Assembly: GCA_934230685.1 (NCBI GenBank)
Contig: CAKQFF010000039.1
Coordinates: 1 to 13,047, forward strand
DNA length: 13,047 nt
DNA from: an uncultured Prevotella sp.
GTDB lineage: Bacteria > Bacteroidota > Bacteroidia > Bacteroidales > Bacteroidaceae
Direction: 5' to 3'
Numbering within the stretch: position 1 is the stretch's first letter; every line of letters begins with the position of its first letter. Shown here one piece after another: positions 1 to 8,320 of this stretch. The notes beneath the pieces are model-generated. The model ran no database searches. It was not told the DNA's origin and worked only from the letters and a program-made list of their open reading frames with translations. The position numbers were made by a program, and so were the translations under genes.

Positions 1-18
1 GGAGAACTTTTCATCCGA

Positions 19-47
19 CAAATATACAAAAATCCAATGATTTCAAA
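19..47 (-). promoter_or_regulatory. Possible divergent promoter reading out of the window
   Basis: On the minus strand there is a TATATTTG (26 down to 19) that fits the Bacteroidetes -7 consensus TAnnTTTG, with a TTTG (47 down to 44) 17 bp upstream, slightly short of the usual 19-21 bp. It would drive a leftward gene whose coding part lies outside the window. Only sequence resemblance supports this. Confidence 0.3.
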
Positions 48-111
48 GAACAAAAGATGTGTATAAAGGGTAGGGCGATGCCCTGGGCTGTGGAGAGTTG
101 CCCCTTCGGGG

Positions 112-192
112 CGTATTGGTACAATATTATTCAAAACGTTGGTCATTATGCATATTCATCCCATTTATCTGTAGACGTATTGGTACAATATT
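112..192. repeat. Pair of 17-bp direct repeats with internal dyad
   Basis: The 17-mer CGTATTGGTACAATATT occurs identically at 112-128 and 176-192, 64 bp apart. Each copy contains the dyad TATTG-GTA-CAATA. It could be a pair of protein-binding sites or the remains of a duplication. The flanking bases do not match. Confidence 0.45.
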
Positions 193-562
193 GTGCTCAA
201 TACCCCAATCCGTGTTATTCGCTGGCGAAGCCTAAGCGTTTATTTGTGAAATCTTTATAACTACCATGTAATACGTAACTTTATACTTCCAGAATGTTGT
301 GCTGACAATTCTGTGATATCAGTGAAATCCGTGGGAGTTTAACCCTTAATTCAACATTGAATAATTCATCATCGCCAAAGGCAACCATTCTTGCTCTGGC
401 AAGCGGCAAACCCGATTACCACACTCAATATTCCACATTCAACATTGTAACCACACTTCTCTTGGCTTTGCCGTATTATTTCTAATATTTTCTGTATATT
501 TCCTATAAAATCAGAGAAAACAGTAAAATTTTTAAGAAACTATGAAAATATTCCACTGGATA

Positions 563-595
563 TTTTTTATATATTAAATAAATATATTAACTTTG
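563..595 (+). promoter_or_regulatory. Predicted promoter of the lipoprotein-SusC-SusD operon
   Basis: TAACTTTG at 588-595 matches the Bacteroidetes -7 box TAnnTTTG. The region about 20 bp upstream is a T-run (563-568) instead of a clean TTTG, so the -33 box is weak. Transcription would start near 602 and leave a leader of about 110 nt before the lipoprotein ATG at 716. No other good promoter box lies between here and SusD. Confidence 0.5.
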
Positions 596-715
596 CAACC
601 GATAAGAACATGTTTACCGACCTATTTACAAAAACTCTATAAAATAAGGTTTTAAACCAATAAATAAACAAGCTTATAAAAAAGCTATTAATATTAACTT
701 TTAAATATTATCAGT

Positions 716-1111
716 ATGAGAATCAAAATTAAGAACATTATCATGATGCTGTTCTGTATTTCAGTTTCATCGTTAATGTTGGTTTCGTGTAGTGACGACG
801 ACGACAACGTGATGGGCCCAGTTGCCATTAACTCTTGTCAGTATACTGCCACTACTGTAACGCCTATCTGGACGTTGGTGCCTAACAGCAACTGTGATGG
901 TTACATCATCACCTTGTACAAGGGAACAAAAGCCAATGTGGGTGAGAAGGTAGAAGAGAAGCAGTGCGACTTCCGCACATGCAAGTACACCTTCACTGGT
1001 TTGACACCCAGCACCAACTACGTGATTTCTACTCAGGCCATTCCGAGCAAGACGAGTGGTTTCAGCAGCGCTGAGATGTATTGGAAGGAATTCACTACAT
1101 CAGCAAAGTAA
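716..1111 (+). CDS. Small surface lipoprotein with fibronectin type III-like domain
   Basis: The 131-residue product is a predicted lipoprotein. It has a positively charged start, a hydrophobic stretch to about residue 22 and a lipobox (LVSC) giving lipidated Cys25. SDDDD follows, an acidic signal typical of Bacteroidetes lipoproteins exported to the cell surface. The mature part resembles one fibronectin type III beta-sandwich: Trp52, the YIITLYKG strand (63-70), the GLTPSTNY turn (95-102) and the closing EFTT (125-128). Cys41, 60, 84 and 89 could form two disulfides. It is the first gene of the operon, 43 bp before the SusC start and with no terminator between, so it probably acts with the SusCD complex as an accessory glycan-binding or structural lipoprotein. 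No catalytic residues are recognisable. The exact family is not identified; the lipoprotein and domain calls are good, the role is inferred. Confidence 0.85.
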   Translation: MRIKIKNIIMMLFCISVSSLMLVSCSDDDDNVMGPVAINSCQYTATTVTPIWTLVPNSNCDGYIITLYKGTKANVGEKVEEKQCDFRTCKYTFTGLTPSTNYVISTQAIPSKTSGFSSAEMYWKEFTTSAK

Positions 1112-1154
1112 ACAAAACAACCATTTCAATTAATTCTATTAACACAACATCAAT

Positions 1155-4100
1155 ATGGAAATCAATCCAAAAATTGGTTTGTTCGCGATAGCTCTTACAG
1201 CAATCCCTGTTGGCACCATCGCAGCAACAGCTGAGAATCCGTCAGCTGTGACGGTTTTACCCCCCCCCAGCAACAAGCACATGTACTGGCGTAGTGTATG
1301 ATCACACTGGCGAGACTGTAATCGGAGCCAGCATTCGTGTAGTAGGCACAAAGCTTGGAACAGTAACCGACATCGACGGTAAGTTCTCTCTTGCAAACGT
1401 TCCTAACGGCGCAACAATCGAAATCTCATATATTGGTTACACCCCACAGCAAGTTAAGTTCACAGGCAAGCCTCTCAACATCACATTGAAGGAAGATGCC
1501 ACCCATCTCGACGAGGTAGTGGTAATGGGTTATGGTGTAGCCCAGAAGCGTGCCAAGGTGACCAACTCAATCGCTAAGGTAAGCGAAAAGACCCTTAACG
1601 TAGGTGCCAACGCCAATCCTGCTCAGGCTCTTGCAGGTGCTGTTGCCGGTGTTAAGGTAGACATCACATCAGGTAGTCCTTCAGCAACTCCTTCAATCAC
1701 TATCCGTGGTGGTTCTAACTACGACGGTGGTTCCAACGAACCGCTTGTTATTGTCGACGGCGTAATCCGCAGCTCTTTGTCGGACATCAACCCCAACGAC
1801 ATCGAGTCGATGGAAGTAATGAAGGACGCTGGTGCAACAGCTCTTTATGGTGCTCGTGCTGGTAATGGTGTAATCATGATCACCACAAAGCAGGGTAAGA
1901 ATGGCAAGGCAAGCGTGACGTTCAATGCTAAGTTAGGTTTGAACTACTACAACCTTGGCTACAATATGTGTACAGACGAGGATTACCTCTACTATTATCG
2001 TCTTGCTACACAGAACTGCGAATGGACATTGCCTGGTGGTAAATATGCTGCTAACTACAATTCAAACCTTTATGGTACAAACACTCCTGGTGGTATCGGC
2101 CGTACAGAGTTGTCGCAGGGACAGTCGTACAACATCCTTCGTAAGACCGAAGACAACGCTTACCTCCTTCAGAAGGGATGGAAAGAGATGCTCGACCCAG
2201 TAAGCGATAACTATATCCTCTATCGCAATATCGACCCGCTGGAAGTGAACGGACGTACTCCTTACGTTACTCAGGACTACAATGCCAGCATTTCAGGTGG
2301 TAATGATCGTGGCCGCTACTATGCAAGTCTTGGTCTTTATGATGCCGACGGTTTCATTAAGAGCACATTTTACAAGCGCTACAACTTTGCGTTGACAGGC
2401 AGCTATAAGATAACAAATTGGTTGGAGTCGAACTCTGTGTTCAACTACACCCGTGCAAACTGGCTGAACGACGATCCTTCTCTTAACACTACATACTTTA
2501 TGAACCGTGCTATGGGTTATAAGTTTGTGCGTTATCGTGATGAGGATGGCAACGATTTGTATGGAACAAGTAACCCTACAATCAACGTCAACGTTAATAA
2601 GGGTAACTTCGACCGTGACTTCCAAAGCGACAAGTTTGCTATGACACAGTCGCTCACAGCAACACTTTTCAAGGGATTCACAGTGAAGGGAAGCATGAGC
2701 TGGTTCTACAACGAGCAGTATGACGAGTCGTTCAACCACAAGTACATCACAAGTCAGGCTGGTTCAGTTAATCCTGACGGCAACAATGGTGTGAGCCGCA
2801 GCTATAATACAAGTGCTTCGTTCTTACGTTATTTTGACCAGACCTACAACCTTGTAGCCAACTTCAACCGTGTGTTCGCAGAGAAGCATACAGTTAACGT
2901 TATGGCAGGTACTGAGTTCTACAAGCGTCGTTATCGTGGATTCAGCGCTGGTGGATATGGAGCTCCTACTGGCTACTTCCCCGGTCTCGATCTTACCCAG
3001 AACGATGCTGACGTTCAGTCGCGCACTATGAATTCGTTCCATAACGAGGAGGCACTCATGTCATATTTCGGACGTGCAGAGTACGACTATATGGACAAGT
3101 ATCTCTTTGCAGCTACATTCCGTGCCGACGGTTACTCACGACTGGTTAACAACAAATGGGGTACATTCCCTGGCGTATCAGGCGGTTGGGTATTCAGCAA
3201 GGAGAACTTCTGGAACAAGCTTGGCATGGAGAACATCATCAACTATGGTAAGTTGCGTGCCTCTTACGGTATGAACGCCACTATCAACAGCTCATACCTT
3301 GGCTACTACACCCTGCAGGGTGCATATAGTGCTTACAAGTATGATGGCGCGTATGGCTACAGAATCAGCACATTGCCTAACCCTAACTTGAAGTGGGAGA
3401 AGACACGTACTGCTGAAGTAGGTCTTGACCTCGGTTTCCTGAACAACCGTTTCAACCTCGGCTTGACTTACTATAACCGTCTGACAATGGACAAGTATTC
3501 AGCTCTGTCATTGCCAAGAACAACAGGTTTCTCTACTGTTACCTACAACAACGGTAAGTATCGCAACGCTGGTTTGGAAATCGACCTCCAGGGTACATTG
3601 TTGCGTACACGTGATTTCCAGTGGACTTTGAATGCCAACCTCACATACAACAAGAATACTATCGTGAAGTTGCCAGAGAACGGATTGCCAAACAACCGTC
3701 AGGGAGGTTCAGAGGTTTACACAGGCAATGGCGATGAGACCCACTATGTAGGTGGCTATCAGGAAGGACAGACCCCGGGCAGCTTCGTTGGCTATGGTGT
3801 TGTAAGAATGGCACGCACTCAGGCTGACATCGAGGCACTTGGTGATTATGTTGATACAGGTACAACAAATGGTGCTGGAGTATATGCCAACGAGGCTGGT
3901 CGTCAGCGTCTTTTGGCTGCAGGCTATAAGAACATTGTGCAGCTTATGCCTGGTGACTTTATCTACGAGGACCGTAACGGTGACAACTGGGTAGAGTCAA
4001 AGGACCGCAAGGTGCTTGGCAACCTCACTCCGAAGTGGACTGGTGGTTTCAACACCACATTGACATGGAAGGGTCTGTCGCTCTACGCACGCTTCGACAT

Positions 4101-4536
4101 GGGCTTCGGCTTCCAGGTATACGACTCTAACGTAGCCTTCTGGCTTGGTGAGGGTCAGGGTGCAATGGCATTCAACGATGCTGTACGCGACACATGGACA
4201 CCTGACAATCCTGGTGCTAAATATCCACGTGTGGTATGGGCTTCACAGTTCGGTACCGACAACTACATCCGTACCAACTCGTTCTTCACACAGAACGGTA
4301 GCTATTTGGCTTGCCGCGAGTTGCAGCTCTCTTACGCTCTGCCGAAGAGCATCTGCCAGAAGTTGGCTTGCCAGGGCTTGACCGTATCTGTTACAGGACA
4401 GAACTTGGGTTACATCAAGTCGTGCACAATCCCATTGCCAGACAACACCTCATACGTAAGCGGTAACACTGCTGGTTATGGTGGTACCTACAACGTGCCA
4501 CGTACATTGCTCTTCGGACTTAATGTCACATTCTAA
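1155..4536 (+). CDS. SusC/RagA-family TonB-dependent transporter, frameshifted at a C9 tract
   Basis: This is an outer-membrane TonB-dependent receptor that imports glycans or peptides with its SusD lid. The natural start is ATG 1155: a signal peptide follows (hydrophobic residues 6-26, likely cut after ATA near 26). In this sequence that frame ends at TGA 1299 after 48 codons, while the rest of the receptor lies in another frame, open from GTG 1294. Removing one C from the run at 1260-1268 joins them into 1126 residues. Numbering by the joined protein: carboxypeptidase-regulatory-like domain about 42-112 (GVVYDHTGETVIGA), EVVVMGYG (120-127) before the plug, the plug signature LYGARAGNG (from 230), then a large beta-barrel ending in a terminal Phe (GLNVTF). 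The length is normal for SusC. A GTG 1294 start would lack a signal peptide and part of the first domain, so it is not credible as a functional start. SusD starts 37 bp downstream. Confidence 0.93.
1260..1268 (+). repeat. C9 homopolymer at the SusC frame break
   Basis: Nine consecutive C encode the proline run (PPP) just after the signal peptide of the SusC gene. With nine C the frame leads to a stop at 1299-1301; with eight (or eleven) C it continues into the receptor. Position and context fit a slipped-strand contingency tract. A base-calling or assembly error in the homopolymer would look identical. Confidence 0.9.
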
Positions 4537-4573
4537 AAATGGTTACACACTATATTTAAATTAAGATTAAGAT

Positions 4574-6373
4574 ATGAACAAATATATAAAGACATTGGCA
4601 ATTGGTCTTGTGGCAGGTACAAGTGTGCTTACTACCTCTTGCGACCTCGACTATAAGCCTATCGATAACTTCAGCGCCAACTCGTTCTGGGGAAGCCAGA
4701 CTGAGTATGAAGGATTCATCACAGCCATTTCCAACCATTTCCGTGCTGCTGGTGCAGAAACCGTGTTGTTCAAAGCCGGTGAGTTGCGTTCAGGTGTGTT
4801 CGAGATGGCAACAATCGACGGCTCAGGTATTCTTAACAGTGAGCCTATACAGAACCTTTATGATGCCGACCATCCTCAGTTCAGCACTTTCGGTGGCTAC
4901 TACGGTTTCATTGCCAACATCAACGAGCTTATCTATCGTTGCAACAATACAGACGTGCTCACCGACAAGGTGAAGAACGGATTGCTCGGTATGGCTTATG
5001 GCTATCGCGCATTCTACTATTTCCAGATGTATCGTATGTATGGTGGCGTAGTATTGCGCGTCGAGCCTGATGTGATCCTTGGCAACTATGAGGCAACCCT
5101 GCTCTACAAAGGTAGAAGTACTGCCGAAGAGACTTTGAAGCAGATTAAGGAAGACATCCAGACATCGTTGGACTATTTCTCCAAGACCGACTATGTATAC
5201 AAGAGCGCAAGCAAGGACTATTATTGGACAAAGGCTGCCACAGAGATGCTTGCTGGTGAGGTGTATCTTTGGTCAGGTAAGGTTGAAACAGGCGACCACA
5301 AGGCTAATGCTGCTGATGTGGCTAAAGCTGCCACCTACTTCAATAATGTGATAAACAACTATGGTTTTGAGTTGCAGAGCGACTACTATAGCGTGTGGAC
5401 AACACCTCATAACAAGGAGTCGATATTCAGCGTATGCTATAGCAGCGAGAACGATGGTATTTACTACACCACACCTCCTTATCACCTGCTTTGGGCAAGC
5501 ACAACTGGTACCTCATACCTCAACTATTGGAGCAATATGGACCAGGAAGGTTGGGGACATGTTAAGGGTGTAGCCAACCGCTTCGGCCAGTGGTATGACA
5601 AGGATACAGACAAGTCGGCTAATATCGAGATTTGGGACAAGTGTAAGTTCGGTCCTTGCCGCTACACTTACAAGAACTCTCTCTACTATCAGTTTGACGA
5701 GAACGACTCACGTATCAATATGTTCTACCCACAGTGGAACCTCACACAGGAAGAGCGCGACAATAATGTCAAGTATCTTGAGAACTTCGACCCGAAGGAT
5801 GGCAAGCATAAGTTGGCTGGTACATTCGTTTGTAAGTTCCGTCCGAAAATACCTAACGGCAGCACATACTATCAGATGGTTGTTGACATGCCTATCTATC
5901 GTTTGGCAATGGCCTATCTCTATGCTGCAGAATGTGCCAACTATGCTGGCGACAACGCAGCCATGGTGAAGTACATCAACAAGGTGCGCGAGCGTGCTTA
6001 TGGCAGCAACTGGGATGAGAACGTTTATGGCTACAAGGCAGGCGACTTCAAGGCCAACGAGACCGCTCTTATGCGTGAGTGGGACAAGGAGTTCGTAGCT
6101 GAGGGTCAGCGTTGGTGGAACCTTCGTCGTTTGACTACCGTTAAGGGTGGCAAGCAGACCGACCACTTCGTCTTCCAGCCAGAGGGATGTCTTGGCTATG
6201 GTCTCGACACAGCCAACAACCCATGGATGGTTGATATCAACGGCAACATTGTTGAGACAAACACTCCAGTGTTGAATGGTGCTACACAAGAGCACTTGCT
6301 CCTGTGGCCTCTCGACAAGGGCTTGTTGGGCTCAGACGCTGAATTGGCTGACCAGCAGAACCCTGGTTATTAA
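4574..6373 (+). CDS. SusD/RagB-family outer-membrane lipoprotein
   Basis: The 599-residue product is the ligand-capturing lid partner of the preceding SusC. It has a lipoprotein signal peptide with lipobox TTSC and lipidated Cys23, then the usual SusD opening (residues 24-50: DLDYKPIDNFSANSFWG and an EYEGFI segment). The TPR-like helical part contains GYRAFYYFQMYRMYGGV, typical of the SusD N-terminal half. The C-terminal RagB/SusD signature is clear at 500-519, REWDKEFVAEGQRWWNLRR. Length is normal for the family (about 500-650). It lies 37 bp after SusC and is the last gene before a strong terminator. The many aromatic residues could form a glycan platform, but the ligand is not predictable. 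If the C9 tract upstream is really off, SusD could still be translated because Bacteroidetes genes initiate independently. Confidence 0.96.
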   Translation: MNKYIKTLAIGLVAGTSVLTTSCDLDYKPIDNFSANSFWGSQTEYEGFITAISNHFRAAGAETVLFKAGELRSGVFEMATIDGSGILNSEPIQNLYDADHPQFSTFGGYYGFIANINELIYRCNNTDVLTDKVKNGLLGMAYGYRAFYYFQMYRMYGGVVLRVEPDVILGNYEATLLYKGRSTAEETLKQIKEDIQTSLDYFSKTDYVYKSASKDYYWTKAATEMLAGEVYLWSGKVETGDHKANAADVAKAATYFNNVINNYGFELQSDYYSVWTTPHNKESIFSVCYSSENDGIYYTTPPYHLLWASTTGTSYLNYWSNMDQEGWGHVKGVANRFGQWYDKDTDKSANIEIWDKCKFGPCRYTYKNSLYYQFDENDSRINMFYPQWNLTQEERDNNVKYLENFDPKDGKHKLAGTFVCKFRPKIPNGSTYYQMVVDMPIYRLAMAYLYAAECANYAGDNAAMVKYINKVRERAYGSNWDENVYGYKAGDFKANETALMREWDKEFVAEGQRWWNLRRLTTVKGGKQTDHFVFQPEGCLGYGLDTANNPWMVDINGNIVETNTPVLNGATQEHLLLWPLDKGLLGSDAELADQQNPGY

Positions 6374-6384
6374 AAGCATTATAG

Positions 6385-6456
6385 TGCGTCATGATGGATT
6401 TGGCAATAAATTTGGCTTTAAGTCAAATGCCAAGCCCATCGTGGCGCATTTTTTTT
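6385..6456 (+). terminator. Strong intrinsic terminator after SusD
   Basis: TGCGTCATGATGG (6385-6397) pairs with CCATCGTGGCGCA (6436-6448), thirteen pairs with two G-U wobbles. Inside it TTGGCA (6400-6405) pairs with TGCCAA (6428-6433). Eight T follow (6449-6456). It begins 11 bp after the SusD stop codon and ends the lipoprotein-SusC-SusD transcript. Confidence 0.9.
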
Positions 6457-6464
6457 GTTAAAAA

Positions 6465-6496
6465 CTTGGTTAATAATGAAATAACATTTACCTTTG
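6465..6496 (+). promoter_or_regulatory. Predicted promoter of the AT-rich lipoprotein gene
   Basis: CTTG (6465-6468), a 20-bp spacer and TACCTTTG (6489-6496) match the Bacteroidetes -33/-7 pattern. It lies just after the SusD terminator and 30 bp before ATG 6527, so this gene appears to be transcribed on its own. Confidence 0.65.
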
Positions 6497-6526
6497 TAAA
6501 AAAGAAACCTATAAACAATCGAAGTT

Positions 6527-7030
6527 ATGAAAAAGTATTTTTTTGCATCCCTTTTAGCGTGTGTTGGCTTAATGTCATCATGTTCTTCTGATTCCGACGA
6601 CCAGTACAACTTGACTGTAGGAGAGGAAATCAGCAGTATAGTGAAAGTTGGTGAAAATGGTATGGATTTGAAAAATCCAGAGTCAAAATGGAATACCGAT
6701 ACAGTAGCTTGCTACCATTCGGAAGCTGAATGGAAGGTCTTTTGTAATGATTATCAGTATCCATCATCTGATAATACGAAAAATCCTTTGGATGCTGTTC
6801 CAAGTGTGGATTGGAGTAAACAGACATTGGTGTTCGCGCAACATTTTCATTCTTATCTCGTTGAATTGAAAGACTGTAAGGTTGAGAAACAAGGTAAGAA
6901 ATATGTTGTTGAGCTTTATTATTCAAATAAGTTGTCTTCTTGTATATCTGCAGTAGGAGCTTTTGTAGTAATAAACAAACCTAATGTGTCAATTAATGAT
7001 ATTACTGTAAAAAGTATTGCAATTGAGTGA
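6527..7030 (+). CDS. AT-rich lipoprotein of unknown function, weakly PrcB-like
   Basis: The 167-residue product starts with a short lipoprotein signal (MKKYFF, hydrophobic to residue 16) and lipobox MSSC, giving lipidated Cys19. SSDSDD follows, an acidic stretch suggesting surface exposure. The mature part alternates short beta-like strands: YHSEAEWKVFC, a VDWSKQTLVFAQHF segment, a KKYVVELYYS strand, and a C-terminal AVGAFVVINK strand. This order (EW..F, then D(W/F)SK..LVF, then V.L.Y.., then a final V.I.K strand) faintly resembles the PrcB C-terminal domain family, but I would not name it on that basis. Codons are far more AT-rich (AAA, GAA, AAT, GAT) than in the neighbouring genes, hinting at separate ancestry. 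It has its own promoter and sits between two strongly bounded units, so no operon partner is evident. Confidence 0.8.
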   Translation: MKKYFFASLLACVGLMSSCSSDSDDQYNLTVGEEISSIVKVGENGMDLKNPESKWNTDTVACYHSEAEWKVFCNDYQYPSSDNTKNPLDAVPSVDWSKQTLVFAQHFHSYLVELKDCKVEKQGKKYVVELYYSNKLSSCISAVGAFVVINKPNVSINDITVKSIAIE

Positions 7031-7100
7031 CAACCGACTGTCCCACAATCATTACTTCAAGGACGAATTGGTATTGCCTTGGCTTGATAAAATAATTTAA
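7011..7100 (+). pseudogene. Possible remnant of a gene 3' end
   Basis: In a frame overlapping the end of the AT-rich lipoprotein gene, a stretch open from 7011 to TAA 7098-7100 reads like a real protein tail (HNHYFKDELVLPWLDK from 7044) and is less AT-rich than the lipoprotein gene before it. There is no start codon. It may be a leftover from a gene truncated by an insertion or deletion, or simple chance. The parent family is not recognised. Confidence 0.2.
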
Positions 7101-7106
7101 AAAATA

Positions 7107-7152
7107 AATACTTTATAACAGATAATGTTTTATTATCTCGTTATAAAGTATT
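7107..7152. repeat. 46-bp near-perfect palindrome upstream of the SGNH promoter
   Basis: AATACTTTATAAC (7107-7119) is perfectly inverted at 7140-7152. Inside it AGATAAT (7120-7126) pairs with ATTATCT (7132-7138) around a 5-nt loop, with one bulged C (7139). The right arm touches the -7 box (7152-7159). There is no T-run on the plus strand, so it is not a classical intrinsic terminator for the gene before it. An operator for the SGNH-GH20 unit is the favoured reading; an mRNA-end hairpin for the upstream lipoprotein is possible. Confidence 0.75.
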
Positions 7153-7159
7153 AATTTTG
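7152..7159 (+). promoter_or_regulatory. Predicted -7 box of the SGNH-GH20 unit
   Basis: TAATTTTG fits TAnnTTTG and lies 30 bp before ATG 7190. The -33 position falls inside the palindrome loop (T-rich, no clean TTTG), so binding of a protein to the palindrome would cover the promoter. The same extended box TAATTTTGTAGGC recurs at 12602 before the MurU gene. Confidence 0.55.
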
Positions 7160-7189
7160 TAGGCGAAAACTAATCAAAAACAACAAAAA

Positions 7190-8308
7190 ATGAAAATAAC
7201 TTCGTTATTACGCCTATTGGCAATCGTAATTTTAGGTTTCCCAACAGTAGCAAACGCACAGCCAAAATGGATGAATCCGATGGATTCAGACGAGCCATAT
7301 ATCTGTGGAAGAGCATGGAACAAGGAGATGGGCAAATCGTTCAACCGTCTGCCCGACCGCTTCAAGGCAACAGTATCCGAGAAGGTGTGGGGCAACTCCT
7401 TATTGACCGCCGGTCTTACCGTGCGCTTTGCCACAACATCACGCAATATCAGCGTGAAGTATGTATGCGCATCGCAGAACTTCGGAACCCTGAACCTTTC
7501 GGGCATCGTGCATTCGGGTGTCGACCTCTATGGCAAGGCCAAGGACGGCAAACTCCACTGGATAGCCAACCACATGAATTGGCGTCATGTGGGCGACACA
7601 ATGACAATATCATTCCCCGACCTGACCGTGCCTACAGCACGAGGCACAGAATACACGCTCTATCTGCCCAACTACAACGGAGTGAAATGGCTTGCCGTGG
7701 GAGTGGACAGCAAGAGCGACTTCCAGTTTATCCATCAGTCGAAGGAGCGTCCTATCGTGGTGTACGGTTCGTCGATTATTCATGGTGCCTCGCCCTCACG
7801 TCCGGGTATGTCGATACCCAACATCGTGTCGCGCGAGATGGACTATCCCCTGATAAACCTTGGTTTCTCGGGTAGCGCGTATATGGAGCCAGGCATATTC
7901 GACATGTTAGGAGAGATAGATGCCCGCCTGTTTGTGCTCGACCCAATACCCAATAGCGTGAACCTCACGGAGGGGGAAATCATCAGTCGCGCCGTGGCAG
8001 GAGTGAAGAAGTTGCGCAGCCTTAGCAAGGCTCCAATATTGCTCAACGAGTGTCACCCAATACCCGACAGCATCTTCCGCGCCAACGTGGCAGAGCGATA
8101 CACGCGTGCCAACAAGGCATTCCGCCAGGCTTATCTGCAGCTCAAGGCTGCTGGCATAAACAACCTATATTATATGCACAGCAACGAAATCAACATGAAC
8201 GAGGACGACATGATTGAGGGCACTCATCCCAACGACACGGGTTGCCGTGCCTACGCTGAGGCCTACAAGCGCAAGATAAGAGAGATACTGTCAAAAAGGA
8301 AAAAATAA
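7190..8308 (+). CDS. Secreted SGNH/GDSL-type esterase with GxDLY domain
   Basis: The 372-residue product is a predicted carbohydrate or lipid ester hydrolase. A type I signal peptide (hydrophobic 6-20) is probably cut after ANA, at residue 23. Residues about 24-180 form the beta-rich N-terminal domain found in this SGNH subfamily, with the GxDLY motif at 110-114 (GVDLY). The hydrolase domain follows: block I GSSIIHG (193-199, Ser195 the probable nucleophile, with Ser instead of the Asp of GDS), block II NLGFSGSA (223-230), block III-like VLDPIPN (249-255), and block V EGTHPND (343-349, His346 catalytic). The acidic residue three before the His is Glu343 instead of the more usual Asp. The protein probably works in the periplasm or outside the cell. 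The GH20 gene starts 12 bp after its stop, so the two are co-transcribed and probably act on the same acylated glycan. The substrate (acetyl or longer acyl ester) is not predictable. Confidence 0.92.
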   Translation: MKITSLLRLLAIVILGFPTVANAQPKWMNPMDSDEPYICGRAWNKEMGKSFNRLPDRFKATVSEKVWGNSLLTAGLTVRFATTSRNISVKYVCASQNFGTLNLSGIVHSGVDLYGKAKDGKLHWIANHMNWRHVGDTMTISFPDLTVPTARGTEYTLYLPNYNGVKWLAVGVDSKSDFQFIHQSKERPIVVYGSSIIHGASPSRPGMSIPNIVSREMDYPLINLGFSGSAYMEPGIFDMLGEIDARLFVLDPIPNSVNLTEGEIISRAVAGVKKLRSLSKAPILLNECHPIPDSIFRANVAERYTRANKAFRQAYLQLKAAGINNLYYMHSNEINMNEDDMIEGTHPNDTGCRAYAEAYKRKIREILSKRKK

Positions 8309-8320
8309 AAAAAATCGGAC

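Larger units (their letters stand above)
1..715. other. Gene-free intergenic region with repeats and promoters
   Basis: No convincing coding region is present. A 67-codon open frame (57-260) lacks family features, a signal peptide or a plausible promoter and is treated as chance. The stretch holds a leftward promoter-like element at the left edge, a 17-bp sequence occurring twice (112-128 and 176-192), a GC-rich hairpin (GCCCC/GGGGC, about 100-112), dispersed-repeat-like sequence around 345-450 (TTCAACATTG occurs at 350-359 and 438-447), and the promoter of the lipoprotein-SusC-SusD operon near 588-595. Everything from 480 to 715 is very AT-rich. Confidence 0.6.

Noticed and set aside
57..260. 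67-residue open frame in the left intergenic region
   Set aside because: No signal peptide, domain or good promoter; it runs across a GC-rich hairpin and repeated 17-mers, as spurious frames over intergenic repeats do.
1139..1396. Minus-strand 85-residue frame over the SusC start
   Set aside because: It is antisense to a clear signal peptide and regulatory-like domain and includes the poly-C run; no features of its own.
5708..6295. Minus-strand 195-residue frame inside SusD
   Set aside because: Opposite a well-supported SusD gene with conserved motifs; composition is that of an antisense shadow.
6538..6544. T7 run near the start of the AT-rich lipoprotein gene as a second phase-variable tract
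   Set aside because: Seven T is ordinary for such an AT-rich gene (Phe-Phe codons), and the frame is intact.
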